A stretch of DNA of 64,000 nucleotides from positions 744,001-808,000 of the forward strand of contig NZ_JADG01000004.1 of assembly GCF_000518265.1 (NCBI RefSeq), given 5' to 3'. The notes beneath the pieces were generated by a model that had not been told where the DNA came from, ran no database searches, and saw nothing but the letters and a program-made list of their open reading frames with translations. Made by a program: the position numbers and the translations under genes. Of the stretch, positions 9,570 through 17,927 are shown one piece after another; the first letter of the stretch is position 1; every line of letters starts with the position of its first letter. This DNA is from Actinomadura oligospora ATCC 43269 (GTDB taxonomy: Bacteria > Actinomycetota > Actinomycetes > Streptosporangiales > Streptosporangiaceae).

Positions 9570-10529
9570 GTGCCAGTGGACGCCATCACTTTGATCGTCG
9601 GAGACGAGGAGCTGCTCGTTGAGCGGGCGGTCGGGGACGTGGTCGCCGGAGCCCGGGCGGAGGACCCGGAGACCGAGGTCATCGACCTCGTGCCCGGGGG
9701 GATGGAACCGGGACGGCTGGCGGAGATGACGTCGCCTTCGCTGTTCGGCGGCGGCAAGGTGCTGGTGCTCCGGTCGGCGCAGGATCTGAACAAGGATCTC
9801 GCGGCCGAGGTGCTGAGGTATGTGAAGAATCCCGCGCCCGATGTGGCGCTCGTCGCGGTGCACGCGGGCGGGGCCAAGGGGAAGGCACTGGCGGACGGAC
9901 TCGCCAAGGCCGGGGCCCGGAAGATCGCGTGCCCGAAGATCACCAAGGCGGGCGAGCGGATCGACTTCGTCCGGACCGAGATCCGGCGGCACGGAGGGAA
10001 GATCTCCGCCGACGGAGCACGGACGCTGGTGGACGCGGTCGGGAACGACCTGCGGGAGCTCGCGGCCGCATCCAGTCAGCTGGTCGCCGACACCGGCGGG
10101 AAGGTCGACGACGCGGCCATCGCGCGGTACTACCGGGGACGGGCCGAGGTCAGCGGGTTCACCGTGGCGGACAAGGCGATCGAGGGGCAGCTCGCGGACG
10201 CGCTGGAGCAGCTGCGGTGGGCGCTGGCGACCGGCGTCGCGCCCGTCCTGATCGTGAGCGCCCTGGCCCAGGGTGTGCGCGGGCTGGCGAAGGTCGGCGG
10301 CGCCCCACGTGGAGCGCGCGGCGCGTCGCTCGCGAAGGAGCTGGGCATGCCCCCGTGGAAGATCGACCGAGTCCAGCGCCAGCTGCGCGGCTGGTCAGGC
10401 AACGGCGTCGCACGCGCCCTCACCGTGGTCGCCGAGGCCGACGCCCAGGTCAAGGGCGGCGCAGCCGACCCCGCATACGCCCTGGAAAAGGCAGTCTCAG
10501 ACATCGTCGCAGCCCGCTCCCCCCGCTGA
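9570..10529 (+). CDS. holA: DNA polymerase III subunit delta
   Basis: A 319-residue HolA. Delta is the clamp-loader subunit that opens the sliding clamp. The N-terminal AAA+-like region begins ITLIVGDEELLVERAV, and the family segments SLFGGGKVLVLRSAQDL and the C-terminal ALRWALATGV..LIVSALAQGVRGLAKV and LGMPPWKIDRVQRQLRGWSG follow. GTG at 9570 is preferred because conserved sequence starts six codons later, although a start at 9483 is open. It converges with comEC, a very common bacterial pairing (comEC-holA), separated by 111 bp containing a weak 7-bp hairpin at 10535-10561. Confidence 0.93.
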   Translation: MPVDAITLIVGDEELLVERAVGDVVAGARAEDPETEVIDLVPGGMEPGRLAEMTSPSLFGGGKVLVLRSAQDLNKDLAAEVLRYVKNPAPDVALVAVHAGGAKGKALADGLAKAGARKIACPKITKAGERIDFVRTEIRRHGGKISADGARTLVDAVGNDLRELAAASSQLVADTGGKVDDAAIARYYRGRAEVSGFTVADKAIEGQLADALEQLRWALATGVAPVLIVSALAQGVRGLAKVGGAPRGARGASLAKELGMPPWKIDRVQRQLRGWSGNGVARALTVVAEADAQVKGGAADPAYALEKAVSDIVAARSPR

Positions 10530-10640
10530 CACGCGCCAGCCAGACGGTGACGCCGGCTGGCTTGGAAACGCTCACGGTCCTCACGCTGGCGCTGGTGTCG
10601 CCTGGAGCCTAGGTGACCGCGCGGCGGGTGGCGGTGAGTG

Positions 10641-13600
10641 TCAGTGGCGGGCGACTGTGGCTATGCCTGTGTGGGTGCGGACGACGGCTATGTCTCCTTG
10701 TCGGTCAGTGCGCAGGACTCGGATGCCCAGATGCTGGAGCAGGCCGACGGTGTGAGGGGACGGGTGCCCGTAGTCGTTGTCCTCGCCCACGGAGACCAGG
10801 CCGATCGAGGCGTGGGCGGCGGCCAGGAAGGGGCGGTGCTGACTGCGAGAGCCGTGGTGCGGAACCTTCAGGACCTGGACGTGAGGCACGGCCGAAACCA
10901 GGGCCTGCTGAGCCTCGGTTTCGACGTCGCCGGGTAGGAGGGCGCTGAAGCCGGGACGCGTCGCGACCAGGACGATGCTGGCGTTGTTCATGACCGTGCC
11001 GTCGTCGTGCGCGGTGAGGTGAGGACCGGACACGGCAGGAGCCAGGACGCTTAGGGCAAGGTCCCCGGTTCGCCAGGTCTCGCCGGGCAGCGCCGGGCGC
11101 GTGGGGACGCCGCCCGTGAAGCGGGCCTCGCGACCGAAACCCAGTGGTGTGACCAGCGCCAGTCCGACACGTCTGCCATGTCGGACACCCGGGATGCCGC
11201 CGATGTGGTCGGCATGTGGATGCGTCAGGACGAGCAGAGGCACCTCGCGAACGCGCAGGCGACGGAGACAGCCGTCCATGGCGCTCGGTTCCGGCCCGGT
11301 ATCCACGACCACGGCCCGGCCTGGGCCCGCTGACAAGACAAGCCCATCTCCTTGGCCCACATCACACATGACGAGTTGCCAGCCCGGCGGCGGCCATCCC
11401 GGAGCGAGAACGTGCATGCACACCACACCCGCCAGGACCCCCACGATCGCGGCGGCGAACAGGAGACGCAGGCGCCGTGAGCGCAGCATCGCGATGGTGA
11501 TGGCGCCTGCGATGAGCAGCCCGGCCGCACCCAGCGCGCCACTCGCCCAGGGGAGGGTCGCGTAGGGCAGGGTGGAGGCCGTCCTGGCGACCCAGATGAT
11601 CCAGCGGACGGGGTACTCCGCCGGCCAGAGGATCAGACCTGCAAGGGCCGGAGAGAACGGTGCCGTCACGGCAGCCGCGGCACCGAGCAACGTCGCCGGT
11701 GCGACGGCCGGATCGGCGAGCAGGTTGGCAGCCACCGAGACGACGCCGAGTTCCCCCGACATCATGACCAGGATCGGCGCCACCGCGAGCTCGGCGGCCA
11801 CTGCCACGGCCAAGGCGTCGGCCACGAGGTTGGGCAGCCGCCGCCGCAGGCGTTCGCGCCAAGCGGGTGCGAGCACGAGAAGCCCCGCCGTCGCCGCGGC
11901 TGAAAGTGCGAACCCATAGGACCGGCTCAGCTCCGGATCGACGAGGACGAGCAGGAGCACCGCTCCAGCGAGCGCCGCCACACCCTGACGTGGACGGCCC
12001 GTGAACAGGGCCAGGAGACCGACGGTCGCCATCACCGCAGCTCTGAGCACACTCGGGTCCGGACGCGCGATCACGACGAACGCGACGACCGCCAGCCCGG
12101 CGATCAGCGGCGCGCCCCGCCTGCCCAACCCGACCATCCGGCAGAGCGCCAGGACCGCCCCGACGACGATCGCCAGGTTCGCCCCGGAGACGACGAGGAG
12201 ATGGCTCAGTCCGGCGGTGGTGAAGTCGTCGGCGAGCGTCGGGTCGAGGCGCGAAGTGTCGCCGACGACCATGGCGGGCAAGACGCCCCGCGCGTCCGGA
12301 TGCAGGACGTCCGCCGCCTGCCTCAGCCTCGCGCGAACGGCCCCGGCGACCCGCTGCACCTTCGAGGGTCCGCCGACCACGGACGGCGGGCCACGCACGA
12401 GCACCACCGCCGCCAGCAGCTCCGCATGCTTCGGCGGCGCGAGCCGCCCCACACAACGCACCTTCATGCTCGGAACCAGCCCGCTCCACTCCCGGCCGGA
12501 CGCGAGCAGCAGGACCGGAACCCTCGTCCGCACCCCCTTCCCACGCCCCTCGTAGCGTTCCACCCGCGCACGAACGATCACCAGATCCCGGCCGCCGACC
12601 TGCTTGGTCTTCGGATCGTCCGTGATGACCGCCACCACCGTCGCGCCAAGATGGGCCCGCGCCGCCGCGAACACCGGCCCCGACCGCACCGCCGACGTCC
12701 GCAGCCCGACCCCAGCCGCAGAAGCCGCCGCACACAACAACACGACTCCCCCGACCACCAACCACCCCTCAACCGCCCAACCACCCCGCCTTTCCAGCCC
12801 CCTATCCCCGGCAGCCCAGCCGCCCCTTTCCACCGGCCCTCCAACCCCGCCGACCCAACCACCCCGCTCCTCCAGCCGTCCGGCCTCGGCAGCCCAACCG
12901 CCCCGCTCCTCCGCCCCTCCAACCCTGGCAGCCAAGCCGCCCCGCTCCTCCAGCCCTGCAGTCCTGGCGGCCCACGCCGCTCTCCCCAGCCCACGGCCCC
13001 TGACCGCCCTGCCCTGGCCCCCCGACCTGCCCGACCTCCCCAGCCCTCCAGCCCAGGCGGCCCACGCCGTCCTCCCCAGCCCACGGCCCCTGACCGCCCT
13101 GCCCTGGCCCCCCGACCTGCCCGACCTCCCCAGCCCTCCAGCCCAGGCGGCCCACGCCGTCCTCCCCAGCCCACGGCCCCTGACCGCCCTGCCCTGGCGC
13201 CCCGACCTGCCCAACCGCCCCGGCCCCGCCAGCCCGCCCGACCCCATCGGCCCGCTCGAGCCCCGAAGTACGCGTGAACCCACCGCCCTTGAGCCGTCAA
13301 ACCCACTCGAGTTCTCCCCCCGGCCGCCCATACTCGGAGGCGTGGCCGACCAGGCCGCATTTCGGGGTGAGACGGACGAAGCCCGAGGTCTTCGGTGGCG
13401 GACGCGCAGAAGAAGCGCGCACGCTGCGAGCGCGCATGCCCCGGCCAGGAAGTAGCACGTCCGCACGGACTGCCCGAGACAGACAAAGGCACCAGCCCAC
13501 GCCCCGAAAGCGGGACCGACCAAGCGCAGGTCGTACTCAACTGCCGACAGCTCCTCTTCCCCAGAAGCAGCCTCACGGGCGAACGCAGAATCCGGGATGG

Positions 13601-14129
13601 GCGCGGACGCCCCCACGCCTGCCGCCCCTCCCACGGGCAGCGACGCCTGTCTGGTCAGCACCGCCGCGTCGGAGACATCACCGGGGACTTCGTCGCCGAC
13701 GGACGGCAGCGTGCGGGCGAATGCCCGACCTTCCTGGCCGCGCTGCGCGGCGGCGTCCTTGCCACCCGGATCACCGAACTCGTCGAACGGCTCGAACGCA
13801 GACACCTCTGCGGACGCGTTCCCACACTCGGGCGCAGACGGGTCCCCACACTCCGGCGCGGTCCTACCTGTCGAAACGAGTTCCTGGGAGGGCGTGAATG
13901 TCTGTGCAGGGACTGACCCTCCTCCTGATCCCTGCGTCTGCACAGACGGAGGGCCCGGCGCGGAGCCAGTTGTACGAGCGGATGCGGAGGCCTGCGCGGG
14001 AGTCCGGCCATGAAGATTCACCCGTCCTTGCACGGAGGCGGAGCCTTCTGCGGACGCCGATGCCCGTGGGCGCGCGGAAGCTCGTGCAGGTGGCTCACCC
14101 CGGTCAGGGCATTCACTTCGATCCTTCAT
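10641..14129 (-). CDS. comEC: ComEC/Rec2 DNA-uptake channel with a repeat-expanded loop
   Basis: ComEC forms the inner-membrane channel that imports single-stranded DNA. The core is here: a membrane block near residues 205-250, an OB-like domain with VVAVITDDPK, the competence domain with GLSHLLVVSGANLAIV, and a C-terminal metallo-beta-lactamase domain with MCDVGQGDG, HPHADHIGG and KVPHHGSRSQ. Usual length is 750-850 residues; this one is 1162. Two parts are extra. The first ~200 residues are Ser/Ala/Gly-rich. About 160 residues of tandem repeats (13-aa and 30-aa units) sit between the first helices and the helix WLVVGGVVLLCAAA. ATG at 14129 is chosen because GAGGAA lies 8 nt upstream. It is downstream of comEA on the same strand. 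Confidence 0.9.
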   Translation of the reverse strand: MKDRSECPDRGEPPARASARPRASASAEGSASVQGRVNLHGRTPAQASASARTTGSAPGPPSVQTQGSGGGSVPAQTFTPSQELVSTGRTAPECGDPSAPECGNASAEVSAFEPFDEFGDPGGKDAAAQRGQEGRAFARTLPSVGDEVPGDVSDAAVLTRQASLPVGGAAGVGASAPIPDSAFAREAASGEEELSAVEYDLRLVGPAFGAWAGAFVCLGQSVRTCYFLAGACALAACALLLRVRHRRPRASSVSPRNAAWSATPPSMGGRGENSSGFDGSRAVGSRVLRGSSGPMGSGGLAGPGRLGRSGRQGRAVRGRGLGRTAWAAWAGGLGRSGRSGGQGRAVRGRGLGRTAWAAWAGGLGRSGRSGGQGRAVRGRGLGRAAWAARTAGLEERGGLAARVGGAEERGGWAAEAGRLEERGGWVGGVGGPVERGGWAAGDRGLERRGGWAVEGWLVVGGVVLLCAAASAAGVGLRTSAVRSGPVFAAARAHLGATVVAVITDDPKTKQVGGRDLVIVRARVERYEGRGKGVRTRVPVLLLASGREWSGLVPSMKVRCVGRLAPPKHAELLAAVVLVRGPPSVVGGPSKVQRVAGAVRARLRQAADVLHPDARGVLPAMVVGDTSRLDPTLADDFTTAGLSHLLVVSGANLAIVVGAVLALCRMVGLGRRGAPLIAGLAVVAFVVIARPDPSVLRAAVMATVGLLALFTGRPRQGVAALAGAVLLLVLVDPELSRSYGFALSAAATAGLLVLAPAWRERLRRRLPNLVADALAVAVAAELAVAPILVMMSGELGVVSVAANLLADPAVAPATLLGAAAAVTAPFSPALAGLILWPAEYPVRWIIWVARTASTLPYATLPWASGALGAAGLLIAGAITIAMLRSRRLRLLFAAAIVGVLAGVVCMHVLAPGWPPPGWQLVMCDVGQGDGLVLSAGPGRAVVVDTGPEPSAMDGCLRRLRVREVPLLVLTHPHADHIGGIPGVRHGRRVGLALVTPLGFGREARFTGGVPTRPALPGETWRTGDLALSVLAPAVSGPHLTAHDDGTVMNNASIVLVATRPGFSALLPGDVETEAQQALVSAVPHVQVLKVPHHGSRSQHRPFLAAAHASIGLVSVGEDNDYGHPSPHTVGLLQHLGIRVLRTDRQGDIAVVRTHTGIATVARH
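12770..12965. repeat. 39-bp in-frame minisatellite inside comEC
   Basis: About five diverged 39-bp units, each encoding 13 residues of the type G-G-x-E-E-R-G-G-W-A-A-x-x. Boundaries are approximate. The period is a multiple of three, so the comEC frame is kept. Confidence 0.8.
12967..13225. repeat. 90-bp in-frame minisatellite inside comEC
   Basis: Nearly three copies of a 90-bp unit (period checked by GCGGCCCACGCCG at 12968, 13058 and 13148). Copies two and three are almost identical. Each encodes 30 residues rich in Gly, Arg, Ala and Trp. The array adjoins the 39-bp array and enlarges the same ComEC loop. Confidence 0.88.
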
Positions 14130-14872
14130 GGTTCGTGTTCCTCGGTGGATAGTTCGTGGTTGTCGGTGGATGAGGCCAGTGGCCCAGCGGTGATGGCGCG
14201 CGGCTGTGCCGGGAAACGTCACTCCTGCTCTGTCTCGCTGGCGAGCTGAGCTCATTCATGCGGGTAGGTCAGGCTCGGTTGGATTGAGCCCGGTTCACGA
14301 CCTCGACTGAACCCGGCCTTGCGCGTATCGCCCCTGACCTGTGCGGGCACCGCACCCGAGCATGCGCACCAAGGCCGATGAGCACAGCTCCCGGTCGTGG
14401 CCACCTGCCGCTCTGGGGTGCCAACTGGCCAAGCCAGCTGCGCCCCTATGGCGCAGGAGTCTCCTGTTGTCGCTCTCCTTCCAGGACGTCCTCGGCTACA
14501 GCGCCCTGAAGCCGGACTCGGGCAGACGCCCGCAGCGGCGGTGTTCATGCTGACCGCGCGCTGGACCGCGCCCCAGCTGCCGCGCATCGGCGTCCGCGCC
14601 CTGCTCGCGGCGGGCAACTTCGTTGTGGGGCCGCAAGCCGCGCTGGAGGTGTGGGTGGGGTCGCCCCCTTCGGCCTCATCAGGCCCGCCGATCCGGTTGA
14701 GGTCAGTTGGCCGTGCCTGGCAAGCCACCCTTGTTGCCCTGGACGAGGTCCCCCTGATCAAGACATCCAGCAGTCCCGAAAGAAGTCGCCCGCTCGTCAG
14801 CCGTGCAGCGTCCTGCCACCCGTGATGAAGCCATCCCGTCGGTTGGCCGAGGCCCGCGCTGCCGAGCCGCCT

Positions 14873-15064
14873 CACCGCCGGGATGCCGCACCGCCGGGTC
14901 GCCGCACCGCCGGGTCGCCGCACCGCCGGGTCGCCGCGCTGCCGGGTCGCCGCGCTGCCGGGTCGCCGCGCTGCCGGGCTGCGGCACTGCCGCTCTACCG
15001 CGCTACCGGACTGCCGGACTCCCGGACTGCCGCGCCGCCGGGCCGCAGCGTGGCCGGACTGCCG
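14873..15064. repeat. 16-bp tandem array, 12 units
   Basis: Twelve contiguous 16-bp units of the type CACCGCCGGGTCGCCG or CGCTGCCGGGTCGCCG. The first seven are close copies; the last five (14985-15064) are diverged but keep the 16-bp register. The period is not a multiple of three, so the array is unlikely to be coding. Confidence 0.88.
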
Positions 15065-15096
15065 GGGCTGCCGGGGCTGCCGGGGCTGCCGGGGCT
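15061..15096. repeat. 9-bp tandem array, 4 units
   Basis: Four perfect copies of GCCGGGGCT follow directly on the 16-bp array. Confidence 0.85.
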
Positions 15097-15169
15097 GCCG
15101 GGATGGACTAGTTCTTGTGGCGTTTTTCGGGCGCTTGGTCTGGGCGGGTGCCGGGCGTGGGGTTCTGGG

Positions 15170-16393
15170 TCAGCCGGGGGTGGTGAGCAGGGGTTTGAGG
15201 TCGGTGAGGCGGCGGGCTCCTATGCCGGGGACCTCCTGGAGTTGGTCGACGCTGCGGAACGGGCCGTGTTGGGTGCGGTAGTCGATGATGCGACGAGCCA
15301 GGACGGGCCCCACTCCTGGGAGTTGGTCGAGTTGTTCGGCGGTCGCGGTGTTCAGGTCGAGCGGGGCTCCGGGGGACGCGCCGGAAGGAGCGCCCGTGGT
15401 GCCGCCGGGCGGGGCCGGGCCCTGGCCGGGCGGGGGCGCGGGTGGGTGGATGCCGACGGCGATCTGCTCACCGTCCATGAGCTTGCGGGCGAGGTTCAGC
15501 GCGCCCGTGTCGGCGCCTGGGCGGACGCCTCCGGCTGCGTTGAGGGCGTCCGCCACGCGTGACCCCGCAGCGAGGGTCAGCACGCCCGGGCGACGGACCT
15601 TGCCGATCACCTGCACGACGAGTTGTGACCCGCCGCTGGGCCCGGCGGACGCGAGGGCGCTCGTCTCGCTGGCGGTCACCGACAGGGACGGGGACACCGC
15701 GGAGGCCGTCACCGGATCGGGGCGTGGACGCGCCATCCAGAGGTAGCCGACAGCGACCAGCACCGCGATGACCCCGACGATCACCAGGGCACGGACACCG
15801 CCCATGCCGGGATCCAGCCGGTCACGTTCGAGCAGGCCCCTGGCGCGGGCCAGGAGTCGCGCGGCGGACGGCTCGGATGAAGGGACAGGCCCGTGGCGAT
15901 CGCGCTGCGGCCCAGCGGCCGTGGACGATGAATCCGTGCCGAACAGGCGCCGCTTCGGGCTCCTCGGTGCGGTGTCCGGAGGCGGGTCGACGTCCAGAGG
16001 GCGTTCTGGGCGGGGTGCCGGTCTCATCTCGTGCGTCTGCCGCGGTTCAGCCTCTGGACGAGGCCAGTCCTCGAAGCCGGCACGCGCCTGCATGGTCGGA
16101 TGTGGCCCCTCGTCGGCATGGGTTGCTTGGGCGGCGAAGCGGGTTCGCTCGCCAGAACGCGCCTCCGTGGCGGAACGCGCTCGATCGTCGACATGGGGCC
16201 GTGCCGCAGTGGACGGCGGCCTGCTTCCAGGACGCGAAGTCGCCGCAGGAACAGCGCTCGCGTCGGATAGCGAGGTGGCCTCCGGCCTTCTCGGGCCGCT
16301 CGGAGGCTCGGCGTCCGGCGTGGGAAAGCCGGGACGGGTGGGGGCTGAGCGAAAGTGGGCGGCTGGAGGGGCCGTCGTGCTGAGAATGTCCAT
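15170..16393 (-). CDS. comEA: ComEA-like DNA-binding competence protein
   Basis: A 407-residue membrane-anchored DNA receptor. Residues 1-195 are a disordered, Pro/Arg-rich cytoplasmic region, far longer than in textbook ComEA. One membrane helix (VRALVIVGVIAVLVAVGYLWMA) follows near 200-221, then an SLBB domain (VVQVIGKVRRPGVLTLAAGSRV) and a C-terminal helix-hairpin-helix pair (LDLNTATAEQLDQLPGVG and LQEVPGIGARRLTDLKPLL) that binds DNA backbone. The ATG at 16393 has no ribosome site but stands 7 nt after TAGCGT, so translation is probably leaderless. Confidence 0.92.
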   Translation of the reverse strand: MDILSTTAPPAAHFRSAPTRPGFPTPDAEPPSGPRRPEATSLSDASAVPAATSRPGSRPPSTAARPHVDDRARSATEARSGERTRFAAQATHADEGPHPTMQARAGFEDWPRPEAEPRQTHEMRPAPRPERPLDVDPPPDTAPRSPKRRLFGTDSSSTAAGPQRDRHGPVPSSEPSAARLLARARGLLERDRLDPGMGGVRALVIVGVIAVLVAVGYLWMARPRPDPVTASAVSPSLSVTASETSALASAGPSGGSQLVVQVIGKVRRPGVLTLAAGSRVADALNAAGGVRPGADTGALNLARKLMDGEQIAVGIHPPAPPPGQGPAPPGGTTGAPSGASPGAPLDLNTATAEQLDQLPGVGPVLARRIIDYRTQHGPFRSVDQLQEVPGIGARRLTDLKPLLTTPG

Positions 16394-16400
16394 GCATAGG

Positions 16401-16406
16401 ACGCTA
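16401..16406 (-). promoter_or_regulatory. comEA -10 box, leaderless
   Basis: TAGCGT on the minus strand, followed by 7 nt and the ATG. No convincing -35 element is visible at the usual distance. Confidence 0.5.
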
Positions 16407-16512
16407 GAAGACCCGGAGCACCGACCGAAAGTGCGGCGGCGAACTGTGGATAACCCTCGTTCTCGCAGGTGGGAGAGGTGATTTCGGGCAGCGAAATCAA
16501 GATCCTCAGCAA

Positions 16513-16535
16513 CTGTCGGCGATGATCTGTAGATT
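16513..16535 (+). promoter_or_regulatory. PafBC/RecA-NDp type DNA-damage promoter
   Basis: CTGTCGGCG, 8 nt, TAGATT matches the actinobacterial DNA-damage promoter pattern TTGTCRGTG-N8-TANNNT with 7 of 9 upstream bases and a perfect -10 box. The ATG at 16543 lies 7 nt after the -10 box, where transcription should begin. This predicts a leaderless, damage-inducible mRNA. Confidence 0.65.
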
Positions 16536-16542
16536 TCCCGCC

Positions 16543-16902
16543 ATGGTGCGGACTGCAGGACTTGTCGCGGTCGTTCTCGTCGGTCTCATGTCGGCGGATT
16601 CCGGACGAGCGCCGGTGATCAACGAAGAATCCCCTGCCTGGCGTGCGGGTTTCGCCGCCGGGGCCAGCGAGGCAGCCACCACTCCGCCCCAGCCGACCGG
16701 AAAGATCGTCTTTGCCGCCTACGCGTTTTCCAGGTCGATGAGCCCCTATGCGCGCTGCGCCGCATTGTTCGAGGTCAAGCACGTTCGGACAGGCGAAATC
16801 CCGGTATGGCCAATGCCTGCCGACATCCGGCTCGGCACCAGAGCGGGCCTCGAGTACAAGGCTGGATGGGTCGAGCGCTGCCGACGAACCCGGGCCGGGT
16901 AG
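16543..16902 (+). CDS. Small secreted or anchored protein with damage-type promoter
   Basis: I do not recognise the family. The 119-residue protein begins MVRTAGLVAVVLVGLM, a short signal peptide or anchor, then a polar domain with two cysteines (72 and 113) that could form one disulfide. Base composition is somewhat less GC-rich than its neighbours. The start at 16543 is preferred to an in-frame ATG at 16522 because the latter lies inside the PafBC-like promoter. It is divergent from comEA and ends 8 bp before the convergent degV. The promoter is the main evidence that this is a real gene. Role unknown. Confidence 0.6.
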   Translation: MVRTAGLVAVVLVGLMSADSGRAPVINEESPAWRAGFAAGASEAATTPPQPTGKIVFAAYAFSRSMSPYARCAALFEVKHVRTGEIPVWPMPADIRLGTRAGLEYKAGWVERCRRTRAG

Positions 16903-16910
16903 CTCCGGCC

Positions 16911-17756
16911 TCAGGGAAGCGGCGCGACCACCACGCCCAGCATCCCGGGTCCCACGTGCGCGCCGATGACCGGGCCGACTTCGCCGACGTGGATGTCCGT
17001 GGCGTTCGGGACGCGCTTGCGAAGGTCGGCGGCGAGGGCCTCGGCCCGGTCGGACGCGTCGAGGTGCTGGACCCCCAGGTCCACGGGACGGCTGGCGGCT
17101 TCGGCCACGGCGAGGTCCGCCAGCCGGGCCAGCGCCCTGGACGTCGTGCGCACCTTCTCCAGCGGCCTGACGCGCCCGGCCGAGACGTCCAGGAGCGGCT
17201 TCACCAGGAGCGCGGAATCCAGCAGGTTCGCGGCGGCGCCGAGGCGTCCTCCACGCCGCAGATGCTCGAGGTTGTCGACGTAGAAGAGCGACCGCGTCAA
17301 CGCGGCACGGCGTTCGGCGGCCGCCACGACGTCGGTGGGCGTGCCGCCGTCCAGCGCCCTCGAGGCGGCGGACAGGACCACGAAACCCAGCCCCATCCCG
17401 ATGGTGCCCGAGTCGACCACGTGGACGGGCACGGGCGATTCCGCGGCGGCGAGGCGCGCGGCCTCGACCGTTCCCGACATCGAGGCCGACAGGTGCACCG
17501 AGACCACGGCGGACGCGCCGGCCTCCGCGGCGGACGCGTACGCCGCGGCGAAGCGTTCCGGGGACGGCCGGGACGTCGTGACCGGGTGCCGTTCGCGCAG
17601 CGCACGCGCGGTCTCGGCCGCCGTGGTCGCGTCCTCGTCGCGGACGTCGCCGCCGACCGCGAGCTGCAGCGGGACGACCGTGATCGTGTGCCGGTCGGCG
17701 AGGCCAGGGGGAAGGTAGGACGAGGAGTCCGTGACGACCGCTACCGCGCTGCCCAT
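16911..17756 (-). CDS. DegV family fatty-acid-binding protein
   Basis: A 281-residue DegV protein. The family binds fatty acids; in Firmicutes FakB partners feed the FakA kinase. Seen here: VAVVTDSSSYLPPGLADRH at the N-terminus, PVTTSRPSPERFAAAY, VSVHLSASMSGTVEAAR, VVDSGTIGMGLGF, and FYVDNLEHLRRGGRLGAAANLLDS. ATG at 17756. No fakA-like gene is in the window, so partner and role remain open. Confidence 0.9.
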   Translation of the reverse strand: MGSAVAVVTDSSSYLPPGLADRHTITVVPLQLAVGGDVRDEDATTAAETARALRERHPVTTSRPSPERFAAAYASAAEAGASAVVSVHLSASMSGTVEAARLAAAESPVPVHVVDSGTIGMGLGFVVLSAASRALDGGTPTDVVAAAERRAALTRSLFYVDNLEHLRRGGRLGAAANLLDSALLVKPLLDVSAGRVRPLEKVRTTSRALARLADLAVAEAASRPVDLGVQHLDASDRAEALAADLRKRVPNATDIHVGEVGPVIGAHVGPGMLGVVVAPLP

Positions 17757-17798
17757 GAGGGTGAGGCTACTCCCGGACGGCCAGACATGGGTGACCGA

Positions 17799-17827
17799 GT
17801 TGTATCAATCTGTGACGGCTCCGTTAA
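17799..17827 (-). promoter_or_regulatory. Candidate degV promoter
   Basis: On the minus strand TTAACG, 17 nt, TACAAC gives a moderate match to a housekeeping promoter, 43 nt before the degV ATG. Confidence 0.4.
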
Positions 17828-17927
17828 CCCGTGAGTGACCACCGCACGAAGCGGACATCCCGCGCACGGATCACGTTCGGGCCGGTCGAAGGGCGGAGCG
17901 TCGTCCCGGAGTCGGCCCGGGACGACG

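Larger units (their letters stand above)
14130..15169. other. 1-kb comEA-comEC spacer without a convincing gene
   Basis: comEA and comEC usually lie close together; here 1,040 bp separates them. The first 740 bp have no open frame with recognisable homology, a ribosome site or typical third-position GC. The remainder is filled by a 16-bp and a 9-bp tandem array, listed separately. Confidence 0.6.

Noticed and set aside
14252..14923. 223-residue open frame on the minus strand between comEA and comEC
   Set aside because: Mixed codon use, no domain, and its first part is the 16-bp array.
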